A DNA stretch of 64,000 nt, taken from positions 310,001 through 374,000 of the forward strand of contig NZ_JADPJI010000005.1 in NCBI RefSeq assembly GCF_023073355.1, given 5' to 3'. The notes under the pieces were generated by a model. The model did no database searches, was not told the origin of the DNA, and saw nothing but the letters and a program-made list of their open reading frames with translations. A program made the position numbers and the translations under genes. Origin of the DNA: Bradyrhizobium sp. 199. Lineage in GTDB: Bacteria; Pseudomonadota; Alphaproteobacteria; Rhizobiales; Xanthobacteraceae. This document shows positions 24,301-33,732 of this stretch, piece by piece (position 1 is the first letter of the stretch; each line of letters begins with the position of its first letter).

Positions 24301-27220
24301 GGACTTCGCGGGCGCCGGCCAGGATCGAGGCCGCGGTGGCCGAGCCTGCCGCCGACAACGTGCGTTCGACGTCGGCCGCGAGCCCCTTGATCTGGCTGGA
24401 AGCTTCGCTCGACGCTGCGACCAGCGTCGACTGCGCCTCGCGGGCGCTGCTCAGGATCGAGTTCGCCGAACCGGTGCCGACCGCAGTCAGCGCGCGCTCG
24501 ACCTCGGCGGAGGTCATCTTGAGCTGGGCGTTGACGTCGGAAGAGACCGTCATCAGCGACTGCTGGGCGGTGCGCGCACCGGTCTGGATCGTCTCGCTGG
24601 TGTTGACGACGAGGTTGGTGAGCGAGCGCTCGGCGTCCTCGACATGCGAGCGGATCGCGGTCGAGATCATCTCGGCGCGGGACATCATGTCCTCGCTGGC
24701 CTGGCGGCCGCTGCTTTCGATGCGGCCGGCGACGGCCTCGACGCGCGAGCCGAGCAGGTCCTCGAACTGCGCCACACGCACGTCGATGTCGCTCGCGACC
24801 GAGCCGACCTTGGTCTCGATGGCCTGATGGATCTCCTGGAAGCGCGCCGTGACCGTGTCGGTCAGGTGCGTGCTGCGGCCGTCGATGACTTCGGTGACCC
24901 CGGTGATGCGGCGGTCGACCGCCTCGATCGCCTGCGCGGTGCCGTCCGTGAGCGTCGAGGTCAGGAGGGTCAGGCGGGTGTCGATCGACTGCACGGCCTG
25001 CGATGCGCCGTTCGTCACCGCGGTGGTGAGGTAGGTGAGGCGGGAGTCGATGGACTCGAGCGCCTGCGAGGCGCCGCCGGTGAGCGTCGTCGTGAGGTGG
25101 GTCAGCCTCGTATCGATCGACTGGATGGTCTGGGTTGCGCCATCGGTCAGCGAGGTCGTGAGGTGGGTGAGGCGCGCATCGATGGTTTCGATGGCCTGCG
25201 ATGCGCCGCCGGTCAGCGACGTCGTGAGGTGGGTGAGGCGGGAGTCGACTGACTGGATCGCCTGCGCGGCACCGTCGGTCAGCGACGAGGCGAGCGTGTT
25301 GAGGCGCTCGTCAATGGTCTCGGTGACGGACTTCGCACGGATGTCGAACGACTGTTCGAGCGCGGTGACGCGGCCGCCGAGCTGCTCGTCGAAGGTCTTG
25401 ATGTGGCCTTCGATCGTCGAGTCGAGGCTGGAGATCTTGCCGTTCAGCGAGGTGTCGAGATTGCTGACACGTTCGCCGATCGTGGTCTCGAACTGTACCA
25501 AACGCTGGTCGAGCGCGGCCGTGATCTCGCCGCCGTTGGCGGTGAAGCGGGTGTCGAAATTGTCGACATAGGTCTTCAGCGACTCATGGATGTCCTGCGT
25601 GCGCTGGCCCATGCGCTCGACGATCTCGCCGCCGAAGGTCTTCACGGTGCGGTCGAACTCGGAAATGTGGCGCGTGATCAGGGCGCCCAGCGTACCGGAG
25701 TCGCGGGCGAACTTCTCGACCAGCTCGGTACCCTGGTTCCGCACCAGCTCGTCGAACGCGCTCATCTGCAGCGACAGCGAGTCGTGCGCGGTCTCGGTCT
25801 GGCTGACCACCTTGGCGACAAGCGTGTTGACGGTGGCGTCGAGCGCCTCGCTCGCCTTGTCGCCGCTGGTCAAGATCTGGCCGGCGAGGCGGTTGCCGGC
25901 GTCGTCGATCTTGGAGGACAGATCGTTGGAGCGCAGCTCGAGCTCGAGCAGCAGCGAGTCCGAGGAATTCTTCAAGCTGTCGTGCACCTGCTCGGTGCGC
26001 TCGGAGATGCCGTCGACGATCGCGGCGGAGCGCTGCTCGAATTCGCCGGTGATGCGGTCGATGCGCTCGTTCAGCATCTCGTGAACGCGGTCGGCGAGGT
26101 CGACGAACTCGTCGTGGACGTGGCCGGTCTTGAAGTTGAGGCTGGTGGTCAGACGCTCGCTGGCGTCGAGCACGGCGCGCGTGGTCTCGTTGCTGGCTTC
26201 CTCGAGACGGTCGAGCAGGTCGCCGCCGCGTTCGCCGAGCGCCAGGATCATGTTGTCGCCGGCATTGCTCAGTGCGCTGGTGATGTGGGCGCCGCGCTCC
26301 TCGAGCGCACCGGTGATGGACTTGGCGACTTCGTCGACGCGCGAGGCGATTGCGTCCGAGATCAGCGCAATGTCGTGGCGCAAATCGATCTGCACGCCGG
26401 AGATGGCGCTGCGGACCTGCTCGGCCTGGCCGACCAGATTGTCGCGCTGATGCGCGATGTCCTGGAGCAGGGCGCGGATGCGCACTTCGTTGTCGGAATA
26501 GGCGCGTTCGAGCGCGGCGACCTCGTTAGCGACCAGCGTCTCGAGCTCACCGGCGCGTGCGATCGCGCGCTCGATGCCGTCGCCCATCGCCGCGACCTCG
26601 CGGCGGATGGCCTGGCCGACGGTGACCATGGAATCGGAGGCCGAGCCCTCGGGCTCGGAGAAGCGGATCGCGACCTGCGCCATCGCCTGCGCGATCATGC
26701 GCATTTCCTGGCCGCGCCAAACGAGGCTGGCGAGGAAGTAGAACAGCATGATCGGCGCGAAGAACATCGCGATCAGGCCGGCGATCACGAGCACGCCGCC
26801 GCTCTGGCCCATGGCGGCCTGGATCGAGGGCAGGAAGCCGAACGTCAGCGCGGCGCAGGCGGCAAGCCAGACGCCGGCGAAAATGGTGGCGAAGGTATAG
26901 ACGCTGCGGGCGGGGCGGCCCTTCTGCAGCGCCTGGAGCAACTGGCCGATGGTTTCCCGGTCGTCATTGGCGGCGCGGCGCGAGGTGCGCGGCTCCTCGA
27001 TCGGGTCGAACACGTTGGCCCGCTGGTTGGCGGCGGGGCGCGCCTCGAAGCTCGGCTCGTCGAAGATCGGGGGCGGCGGCGCCACCGAGGACGCCGTCTC
27101 GTTGCGCATCGAGGCGTTGCGGCTGGTGTCCGCAGCCGTGTCGCTGATGTTGAGGGCTTCCTGGATCGCAGAAAGCGCAACTTCTGTGGGGTCTTTGACC
27201 TTTTTCGGAGTGTTCGCCAT
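21389..27220 (-). CDS. gpr: Growth pole ring protein GPR-like giant coiled-coil membrane protein
   Basis: 1943 residues from ATG 27220. A short N-terminal region (1-105) is followed by two membrane helices (about 107-130 and 143-167). Then come some 1500 residues of helix-forming apolipoprotein-like repeats, and a C-terminal globular part (MWDRYQRGENKAFTKRLYTP, MDRNLAAEMW) after a Pro/Gln-rich linker. The size, the membrane pair near the N terminus and the A1/A4/E-like repeats fit GPR, which in Agrobacterium (about 2100 residues) forms a ring at the growing pole and is needed for polar growth and rod shape. A Rho-independent terminator follows. The antisense frames in this region are artefacts of biased codons. 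The assignment is by architecture, not by alignment. Confidence 0.8.
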   Translation of the reverse strand: MANTPKKVKDPTEVALSAIQEALNISDTAADTSRNASMRNETASSVAPPPPIFDEPSFEARPAANQRANVFDPIEEPRTSRRAANDDRETIGQLLQALQKGRPARSVYTFATIFAGVWLAACAALTFGFLPSIQAAMGQSGGVLVIAGLIAMFFAPIMLFYFLASLVWRGQEMRMIAQAMAQVAIRFSEPEGSASDSMVTVGQAIRREVAAMGDGIERAIARAGELETLVANEVAALERAYSDNEVRIRALLQDIAHQRDNLVGQAEQVRSAISGVQIDLRHDIALISDAIASRVDEVAKSITGALEERGAHITSALSNAGDNMILALGERGGDLLDRLEEASNETTRAVLDASERLTTSLNFKTGHVHDEFVDLADRVHEMLNERIDRITGEFEQRSAAIVDGISERTEQVHDSLKNSSDSLLLELELRSNDLSSKIDDAGNRLAGQILTSGDKASEALDATVNTLVAKVVSQTETAHDSLSLQMSAFDELVRNQGTELVEKFARDSGTLGALITRHISEFDRTVKTFGGEIVERMGQRTQDIHESLKTYVDNFDTRFTANGGEITAALDQRLVQFETTIGERVSNLDTSLNGKISSLDSTIEGHIKTFDEQLGGRVTALEQSFDIRAKSVTETIDERLNTLASSLTDGAAQAIQSVDSRLTHLTTSLTGGASQAIETIDARLTHLTTSLTDGATQTIQSIDTRLTHLTTTLTGGASQALESIDSRLTYLTTAVTNGASQAVQSIDTRLTLLTSTLTDGTAQAIEAVDRRITGVTEVIDGRSTHLTDTVTARFQEIHQAIETKVGSVASDIDVRVAQFEDLLGSRVEAVAGRIESSGRQASEDMMSRAEMISTAIRSHVEDAERSLTNLVVNTSETIQTGARTAQQSLMTVSSDVNAQLKMTSAEVERALTAVGTGSANSILSSAREAQSTLVAASSEASSQIKGLAADVERTLSAAGSATAASILAGAREVQTTLVTASSDAANHVKTLTADVQRSLSMAGSTTAESITAGARDAQSTLIATSTETANQIKALSSDVQRSLTMAGTSTAEILTTGAREAQNTLVAGSSDAAAQVKSLTADVQRSLTMAGTSTAETITAGAREAQNMLVTASSEAASQVKSLAAEVHRSLSQVGQSTAETITTSARDAQSTLLTVSAEQTSQVRSLAAEMQRALATAGGATIEALTSGVREAQGSLISASTDAASQIKSLTTDIERTLTAVGADTASTILNSAREAQTSLTSTSADAASQIRTISTEIERTLSAATANATNDIQTSALNAQNALITASNEASSRVKSSSSEVERSVLAASSSFGQAMTGKTDEIVTYVQQQADRLSNMIDAKRGALVDAIGSKSSQLTLDIDRVTSDALKSIETRGQAFSQTMMGNGSEVARTINAASEIATSAVGKSLKDLEQASRSAIDQSRQVSIAAVTEMQETSKILRTDTVALFERLREGNILLQEVLTGAHDNLNSLERALVTRVADFVSAMNDVTSRNGAATQNLEEQLNVFNSKTTKALQDLGELSTQFDAHGKALVDAAQVVEQSNKNTTASLAERKEALESLVTTIDLRTADLDQRLSRFTGLLDESLAAAEERARDIARVVAETAGAGSAAITRQFEAVRAASEEEHRQTVEAMHDIYRQTTDEADAMFKQSTEKFTNLVSSMKQMAFEMHNELEATRNELRRGVLEMPQEAAESTAQMRKVIVDQIEALAELNRIVAQHGRGLDVTTTSRASVQRQEEPVLAAVGVRATETRMRDTGSASTLPPPDLGMPAARRTEAPPVAPAGNDQGRDGWLSDLLSRTDANQGAPTGQASRGRAAPAPQPQAPQASSNPLESLSLDIGRLMDRNLAAEMWDRYQRGENKAFTKRLYTPAGQKAFDEVARKYRADRSFKGTVDRYVAEFERLLDEVARDGRGPQELRSHLTSETGLVYTLLAHAAGRLG
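23290..24640 (-). repeat. About ten 132-bp coding repeats (44-residue units) inside gpr
   Basis: TCGAGGTGCCCGCCATCGTG recurs at 23941 and 24073, exactly 132 bp apart, and diverged copies continue on both sides. The protein unit reads roughly TMAGTSTAE(x)ITAGAREA then QNTLV, SS(D/E)AA, QVKSL, V(Q/E)R(S/T)L. The period of 44 is twice 22, the apolipoprotein A1/A4/E helix period. Confidence 0.85.
24890..25310 (-). repeat. Six or so 66-bp coding repeats (22-residue units) inside gpr
   Basis: The unit D(S/T/A)RLTHLTTSLT(G/D)GA followed by (S/T)QAI(E/Q)(S/T)I repeats every 22 residues. The copies at the DNA level share GAGGTGGGTGAGGCG and CAGCGACGTCGTGAGG. They differ enough to show that the array is not very recent, yet are closer to each other than to the 44-residue units. 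Confidence 0.85.
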
Positions 27221-27399
27221 GTTCAGTCCGAGCCCTCGTTACTTGTACGCGTCCCCCCGCGAGCCCTGCGCGCTACGCAAGCCCACAGACCGGATCATGC
27301 CGCTTGCGCGGATCTCCGAGCCGTCCCCACCCGGACGGCTTGTCCGCCAATTTCTGCAACATCCTATTGGCAGAGCGTCGCGAATGAAATGCCCGCGAT

Positions 27400-27425
27400 T
27401 AAGACATTCTTAATCATCGTTAACA
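27400..27425. promoter_or_regulatory. CtrA-like box cluster in the gpr/hpt divergent region
   Basis: TTAA at 27400-27403, seven bases, TTAA at 27411-27414, six bases, TTAAC at 27421-27425. TTAA-N7-TTAA(C) is the consensus of the cell-cycle regulator CtrA. It lies 180 bp from the gpr start and about 195 bp from the Hpt gene start, in an AT-richer stretch of the 398-bp intergenic region. I see no other clear signal in that region. Confidence 0.6.
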
Positions 27426-27618
27426 GGATCGCGCCCTAACGCCTTAGCAATAAATGCAATTCTCCACCGGCCGTGACCGATTGCGGCAACTTTTCGTCAA
27501 TAAACCGGCAGATCTGCGTCAAACGGCCCAAACATTTCGGTAACCATTTCCATGCTTGGGTGAGGTGAAATTCGCCGCCGGACCGGCGGAACCGTCGCGC
27601 GATGCCGGGGCCTGCGCC

Positions 27619-27993
27619 ATGACGCCTGAACTGCAACGGATGGACTGGATGCCCTCGCCCCCGCTTGCGCCCATCGACAGTCCGCTCGACCTCGACCATC
27701 TCTCCCGGATGACGCTCGGCGACGCGGAGCTGGAACAGGAAGTGCTGGCCATGTTCGCCGAGCAGGCGGTCCGCCTGATGGCGGCGATGGCGACGCTGCC
27801 GGCCGAGGCCGGTGCACTCGCCCACAAGCTCAAGGGCTCCGCCCGCGGGATCGGCGCTTTTGCGGTGGCCGATGCGGCAGCCAGCCTGGAGACCGCGATT
27901 CAGACCGGCCACAACCAGCGCCACGCCTTCGCCGCGCTGAAGGAGGCCGTGACCGAAGCCCGCGCCGCCATCAAGGCGATCTTGAAGGCTTGA
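27619..27993 (+). CDS. Histidine phosphotransfer (Hpt) domain protein
   Basis: 124 residues from ATG 27619 (MTPELQRMDWMPSPP); an in-frame TTG at 27556 would add 21 residues of unlikely sequence. The domain spans about 30-120, with the phospho-acceptor His in LAHKLKGSARGIGA, the standard Hpt motif. It is a single-domain protein that would relay phosphate between a hybrid kinase and a response regulator. It is divergent from gpr and shares its upstream region, which contains CtrA-like boxes. The cognate kinase is unknown. Confidence 0.85.
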   Translation: MTPELQRMDWMPSPPLAPIDSPLDLDHLSRMTLGDAELEQEVLAMFAEQAVRLMAAMATLPAEAGALAHKLKGSARGIGAFAVADAAASLETAIQTGHNQRHAFAALKEAVTEARAAIKAILKA

Positions 27994-28156
27994 GGCCAAG
28001 CGGCCAAGCCGGAGTCTAGTCGCTTGTTTTGACGGATTTTCTTGCCGCAAAGCGGGATTCACGTCGCATCAAAACCCTATGGCGCCCGGCTGATCGACCC
28101 GTTATAGGACAGCCCGGACCCTCCTTCATTCCAGCACCGCGGCAGCACGAGCACAC

Positions 28157-28477
28157 ATGGCCAAGATTCACTTTGTCGACCACAAGGGCGAAACCCGCAC
28201 GGTGGAAATCGAGAACGGCGCAACGGTGATGGAAGCCGCGATCCGCAACAGCATTCCCGGCGTCGAGGCCGAATGCGGCGGCGCCTGCGCCTGCGCGACC
28301 TGCCATGTGTATGTCGACGAAGCCTGGCGCGAGAAGGTCGGCAGCCCGACACCGATGGAAGAGGACATGCTCGATTTCGGTTTCGACGTGCGCCCGAATT
28401 CGCGCCTGTCCTGCCAGATCAAGGTCTCCGACGAGCTCGACGGTCTCGTCGTGACGACGCCGGAACGCCAAGCCTGA
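28157..28477 (+). CDS. 2Fe-2S ferredoxin, adrenodoxin/FdxB type
   Basis: 106 residues, ATG 28157. Cluster Cys are in CGGACACATC (C-x5-C-x2-C) and in RLSCQI near residue 87, the adrenodoxin-type spacing; the acidic patch EEDMLDF between them is the usual partner-docking surface. It would carry electrons for iron-sulfur biogenesis, P450 or dioxygenase systems. A ferredoxin-NADP reductase is encoded 660 bp downstream on the same strand, with a thioesterase gene in opposite orientation between them, so a functional pair is possible. Confidence 0.95.
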   Translation: MAKIHFVDHKGETRTVEIENGATVMEAAIRNSIPGVEAECGGACACATCHVYVDEAWREKVGSPTPMEEDMLDFGFDVRPNSRLSCQIKVSDELDGLVVTTPERQA

Positions 28478-28491
28478 TCGTCCTCAATAGA

Positions 28492-30168
<1,677 letters not shown>

Positions 30169-30292
30169 CGACGTCCGAGGGGGCGCGCGATGCTCCATGT
30201 TTCTGGTGCTGGAACCGTTCGCGAAATCGCCGTAGTCTGCGGCCATTCCGGTCGTGGCTTGGCAACGTGATTGGCTCAGCAAGGTGATGATA

Positions 30293-30892
30293 ATGCGGAC
30301 TCTCTTTTCCAGCTTTCGGCTGCTCCCCTTCCTCGCGCTCGCATTGTCGCTGGCGGCGGTGACACCGTCTGCGGCGCAGACCGCCGAGCCGACGGCGGCC
30401 GGCCTCTGGCAGAAGGTCGAAGACGGCAAGACGGTCGGATGGTTCCTCTTCATCGACCATAACGGCATCTTCGAAGGCGTGATCGCAAAGACCTTCCCGC
30501 GACCCGGCGACGATCCGAACGAGATCTGCAGCAAGTGCACCGACGACCGCAAGAACGCGCCCGTGCTCGGCATCTCCTTCGTTCGCAACATGAAGCGCGA
30601 AGGCATGAAGTACGAAGGCGGCAACGTGCTCAATCCGCGCGATGGCCAGATCTGGAAGGCCAACATGAAGGTCAGTCCTGATGGCCAGACCCTGACGCTG
30701 CGCGGCTATCTCGGATTTTCGCTGCTCGGCAAGGACGAGACCTGGACGCGACTGCCTGACGCCAACATCGCCCAGGTCGATCCCGCCATCGTCGCAAAAT
30801 ATCTGCCCGCGCAGGCCGCGGCCACCAAGCCGCCGGCACCGACGACGAAGAAGAGCGGCGGCGGGATGATGGCGCCGGCGCCCAAGCAGTAA
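30293..30892 (+). CDS. Exported DUF2147 family protein
   Basis: 199 residues from ATG 30293, with AAGGTG 6 nt upstream. The signal peptide [20 protein letters not shown]... ends at SAAQ. The mature part follows DUF2147: [17 protein letters not shown], a Cys pair in [17 protein letters not shown], and [18 protein letters not shown] Pro/Lys/Ala-rich tail ([16 protein letters not shown]) follows, longer than in most members. The family is periplasmic and of unknown function. It follows the FNR gene by 124 bp on the same strand. Confidence 0.85.
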   Translation: MRTLFSSFRLLPFLALALSLAAVTPSAAQTAEPTAAGLWQKVEDGKTVGWFLFIDHNGIFEGVIAKTFPRPGDDPNEICSKCTDDRKNAPVLGISFVRNMKREGMKYEGGNVLNPRDGQIWKANMKVSPDGQTLTLRGYLGFSLLGKDETWTRLPDANIAQVDPAIVAKYLPAQAAATKPPAPTTKKSGGGMMAPAPKQ

Positions 30893-31185
30893 AGGCGTTC
30901 GTCGCGCACTGTGCCGCCTGATCGGCGGTAGCTCCGCGCATCGCCATCATTCCTCGTGCAGGCGGGCAAGGGCGAAAGTCGTCGGCGGCCATATCGGCCG
31001 AAAGACGAATGCGCCGCGGGCGCGCTCCAGTAGTTGCCCGGAATGCATGCTGGCGCTGGATTTGCATAGCTATCGCAGAGCTGCTGGGGGAATGAGTCGC
31101 TGCCCTCCGTGCCTTTCGCCGAGCCGCGGAGGGCGGTCGGTGCACGTTGTCCCAAGCGGCGATCGCTTCGGCCCGCGGAGACGAC

Positions 31186-31557
31186 ATGCGACTTGCAGGA
31201 TTGTGTGTGGCGCCATTGCTGGGCCTGACTGCACTGGGCCTGACAGCAGTTTTTGCGACATCGGCGATGGCGCGCGACGACGGGCGCTACGCCAACTCGC
31301 CGTTAAAACCCTGGTTCGAAAGCCTGCACAGCGAATTCGGTCAGTGCTGCACCGACGCCGACGGCTACGTCATTGCCGACGTTGATTGGGAGTCCGATCG
31401 CGGCCGCTTCCGCGTTCGCAGCGACGAGGAGTGGGTCGTAGTGCCAGATGGCGCCGTGATCACCGTGCCGAACAAGATCGGCCGCACCATGGTATGGAAG
31501 CACTATATCGACGGCCATCCGCGCGTGCGCTGCTTCATGCCGGGCAGCATGACGTAA
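31186..31557 (+). CDS. Small exported hypothetical protein
   Basis: 123 residues from ATG 31186, with GGAG upstream. The signal peptide MRLAGLCVAPLLGLTALGL... ends at SAMA. The mature domain has a vicinal Cys pair (FGQCCTDADGY) and a further Cys (RVRCFMPG), with mixed acidic strands in between (DVDWESDRGRFRVRSDEEW). I do not recognise the family, though proteins with this CC-DADG pattern are annotated as hypothetical in Bradyrhizobium. The 293 bp before it hold no gene or clear signal that I can see. Confidence 0.7.
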   Translation: MRLAGLCVAPLLGLTALGLTAVFATSAMARDDGRYANSPLKPWFESLHSEFGQCCTDADGYVIADVDWESDRGRFRVRSDEEWVVVPDGAVITVPNKIGRTMVWKHYIDGHPRVRCFMPGSMT

Positions 31558-31566
31558 GCGCGAATG

Positions 31567-31884
31567 TCATTCCAGTCGGCACCGACCGCCGAACCCGGAA
31601 CGACAGAACGACGCTTTGCGCGCTTCGCTTCCCGATATCGCGCTCGCGAGCCGCTGGACGCGCGGCGCCAACACCGACAGCTGCGCGGGCGAGGCGGGCA
31701 TGCCGGCGACGATCATGGTGGGTGCGGCCGACTGCTCCTCGACGCCGGCACCGCCGAGCACCTGCACTTGCGTCGTCGAGATCGGAAACGATGTCACTTC
31801 GTAAGAGGGAAGCTCACCAGCGAAGGCGCCGGTCGAACTCGCAATCACGGTGCTCGCGACGGCGATCATGGTGAGAACACGCAT
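31567..31884 (-). CDS. Small exported hypothetical protein
   Basis: 105 residues from ATG 31884, with GGAG at a good distance; the longer frame to 32064 has no coding character. The signal peptide MRVLTMIAVASTVIASSTGAFA is clear. The mature part (ELPSYEVTSFPISTTQVQVLG... SPAQLSVLAPRVQRLASA) looks like a short helical and strand mix without Cys. It converges on the previous small exported protein gene with 9 bp between. Function unknown. Confidence 0.65.
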   Translation of the reverse strand: MRVLTMIAVASTVIASSTGAFAGELPSYEVTSFPISTTQVQVLGGAGVEEQSAAPTMIVAGMPASPAQLSVLAPRVQRLASAISGSEARKASFCRSGFGGRCRLE

Positions 31885-32067
31885 TGGAAAATCTCCGTTG
31901 AAGACGTCAATCGGAGGTCTGGTCGTGGCGATGCCGGCACAGGTTCGCTCGTGTGCGAACAATCGATTGGCGGTCGGCGCAATAGTGGTTGCGTGATGCG
32001 AAAGGACGAACCGATGAAGAAGCTTTTCGCACCAATGTTTCCGGACGGTTTCGCGGCGTCGCAAGCC

Positions 32068-33609
32068 TCAGGTCACCGGTGCCGGATTGAACAACGTGAG
32101 ATCGTTGTGGATGCCCCAGCGATCCGACCACGGTTTTGTGCGGCCGGAGGCGACGTCGAGGATCAGGCGGAACAGGTCCCAGCCGGTCTCCTCGATGGTC
32201 TTCTCACCGGTGGCGATGCGGCCGGCGTCGAAGTCGATCAGGTCCTTCCAGCGTCGGGCGAGCTCGCTGCGGGTCGCGACCTTGATGACGGGCGCGGCCG
32301 CAAGCCCATAAGGCGTGCCACGGCCAGTAGTGAACACCTGCAGCGTCATGCCGGAGGCGAGCTGGAGCGTGCCGCAGATGAAGTCGGACGCCGGCGTTGC
32401 CGCGAACAGCATGCCCTTCTGCGTCGCCTTCTCGCCGGGCGAGAGCACGCCGGTGATGGCGGATGATCCGGACTTGACGATCGAGCCCAATGACTTCTCG
32501 ACGATGTTGGCGAGGCCGCCCTTCTTGTTGCCGGGGGTGGTGTTGGCGCTGCGGTCGGCGCCGCCACGGGCCAGATAAGAATCGTACCAGGCCATCTCGC
32601 GCACCAGCGCGCGGCCGACGTCCTCGTTGATTGCGCGCCGCGTGAGCAGTTGGATGGCGTCGCGCACCTCGGTCACTTCCGAGAACATCACGGTGGCGCC
32701 GGCGCGCACCAGCAGGTCCGCGGCGAAGCCGACGGCGGGATTGGCGGTGACGCCGGAGAACGCGTCGCTGCCGCCGCATTGCAGGCCGATGACGAGATCG
32801 GAGGCCGGGCAGGTCTCGCGGGTGCGTTTGTTGAGGATCTTCAGGCGCGCTTCGGCCTGGGTCATGATCGTATCGACGATCGCGCCAAAACCGTCGAAGG
32901 TTTCGTCCTGCATCCGCACGATGGCATCGCTGACGCCTTCCGGCACCAGCCGCTCGGGCGCGAGCTTTTCACAGCCGAGGCTGATGACCAGAATCTCGCC
33001 GCCGAAATTGGGGTTGAGCGCGAGGTTCTGCAGCGTGCGGATGGGCACCACTGCGTCGGGCGCGTTGATGGCGACGCCGCAGCCATAGGCATGCGTCAGC
33101 GGCACCACGTCGTCGACGTTGGGATACTTCGGCAGCAGCTCGGTGCGGATGCGCTTGACCGCATATTCCATCGTGCCCTTGACGCATTGCACGGAGGAGG
33201 AGATGCCCAAAATGTTTTTCGTGCCGACCGAGCCGTCCCGATTGCGATAGCCCTCGAAGGTGAAGCCTTCGAGCGGCGGCAGCGGCGCCGGCACGGCAGT
33301 CGAGATTTCGAGCTCGTCGAGGTCAGGGGCCTCCGGCATGCGGATGCGCGCCTCGTCCACCCATTCGCCGGCCAGGATCGGCGACAACGCATAGCCGATG
33401 ATTTCGCCATAGCGGATGATCGGCGCGCCTTCCGCGATATCGACCAGCGCCGTCTTGTGGCCCTGCGGCACGAAGGCGCGCAGCGTCAGCCCGCAGGCAA
33501 AGCGGGAGCCGGCGGGAAGCCCGAAATCATTGACCACGATCGCGACATTGTCGCGCTCGTTGAGCTTGATGTAGCGGGGCTGCTCTTTCGCTGCGACGTC
33601 CTGGTCCAT
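32068..33609 (-). CDS. garD: Galactarate dehydratase (UxaA family)
   Basis: 513 residues from ATG 33609; GGAGG lies 9 nt before it, so I prefer it to the GTG at 33615. An N-terminal SAF-like domain ([21 protein letters not shown]) is followed by the UxaA/GarD catalytic part ([45 protein letters not shown], conserved Cys and Gly). It dehydrates galactarate, or a related sugar acid, to 5-keto-4-deoxyglucarate. It is the last gene of the sugar-acid cluster. The alternative, altronate dehydratase UxaA, is less likely given gudD and kdgD next door. Confidence 0.85.
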   Translation of the reverse strand: MDQDVAAKEQPRYIKLNERDNVAIVVNDFGLPAGSRFACGLTLRAFVPQGHKTALVDIAEGAPIIRYGEIIGYALSPILAGEWVDEARIRMPEAPDLDELEISTAVPAPLPPLEGFTFEGYRNRDGSVGTKNILGISSSVQCVKGTMEYAVKRIRTELLPKYPNVDDVVPLTHAYGCGVAINAPDAVVPIRTLQNLALNPNFGGEILVISLGCEKLAPERLVPEGVSDAIVRMQDETFDGFGAIVDTIMTQAEARLKILNKRTRETCPASDLVIGLQCGGSDAFSGVTANPAVGFAADLLVRAGATVMFSEVTEVRDAIQLLTRRAINEDVGRALVREMAWYDSYLARGGADRSANTTPGNKKGGLANIVEKSLGSIVKSGSSAITGVLSPGEKATQKGMLFAATPASDFICGTLQLASGMTLQVFTTGRGTPYGLAAAPVIKVATRSELARRWKDLIDFDAGRIATGEKTIEETGWDLFRLILDVASGRTKPWSDRWGIHNDLTLFNPAPVT

Positions 33610-33630
33610 CTGCACTTGCCTCCGAAGCCA

Positions 33631-33719
33631 TAGGGTGGGCAGAGGCGCAACGCGCCGTGCCCACCATGCGCTTCACATCCAACGTAAGCGGTGGGCACGC
33701 TTCGCGTTGCCCACCCTAC
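33631..33719. repeat. Dispersed palindromic element inside the sugar-acid operon
   Basis: Starts TAGGGTGGGCAGAGGCGCAACG and ends with CGTTGCCCACCCTA, an imperfect inverted repeat with inner arms GCCCACC and GGTGGGC. It sits in the 123-bp gap between the aldehyde dehydrogenase stop and the garD start. It is a different family from the CGTCATTGCGAG elements. Confidence 0.7.
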
Positions 33720-33732
33720 GATATCCTCGTCG

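Noticed and set aside
23290..24640. CRISPR-like regular array
   Set aside because: The 132-bp period is a coding repeat in frame with the long protein; there are no short identical repeats with unique spacers.
21227..25252. 1341-residue plus-strand open frame antisense to gpr
   Set aside because: It is an artefact of GC-rich biased codons in the repeats. The minus frame has a signal-free start with membrane helices, ordered repeats and a matching terminator.
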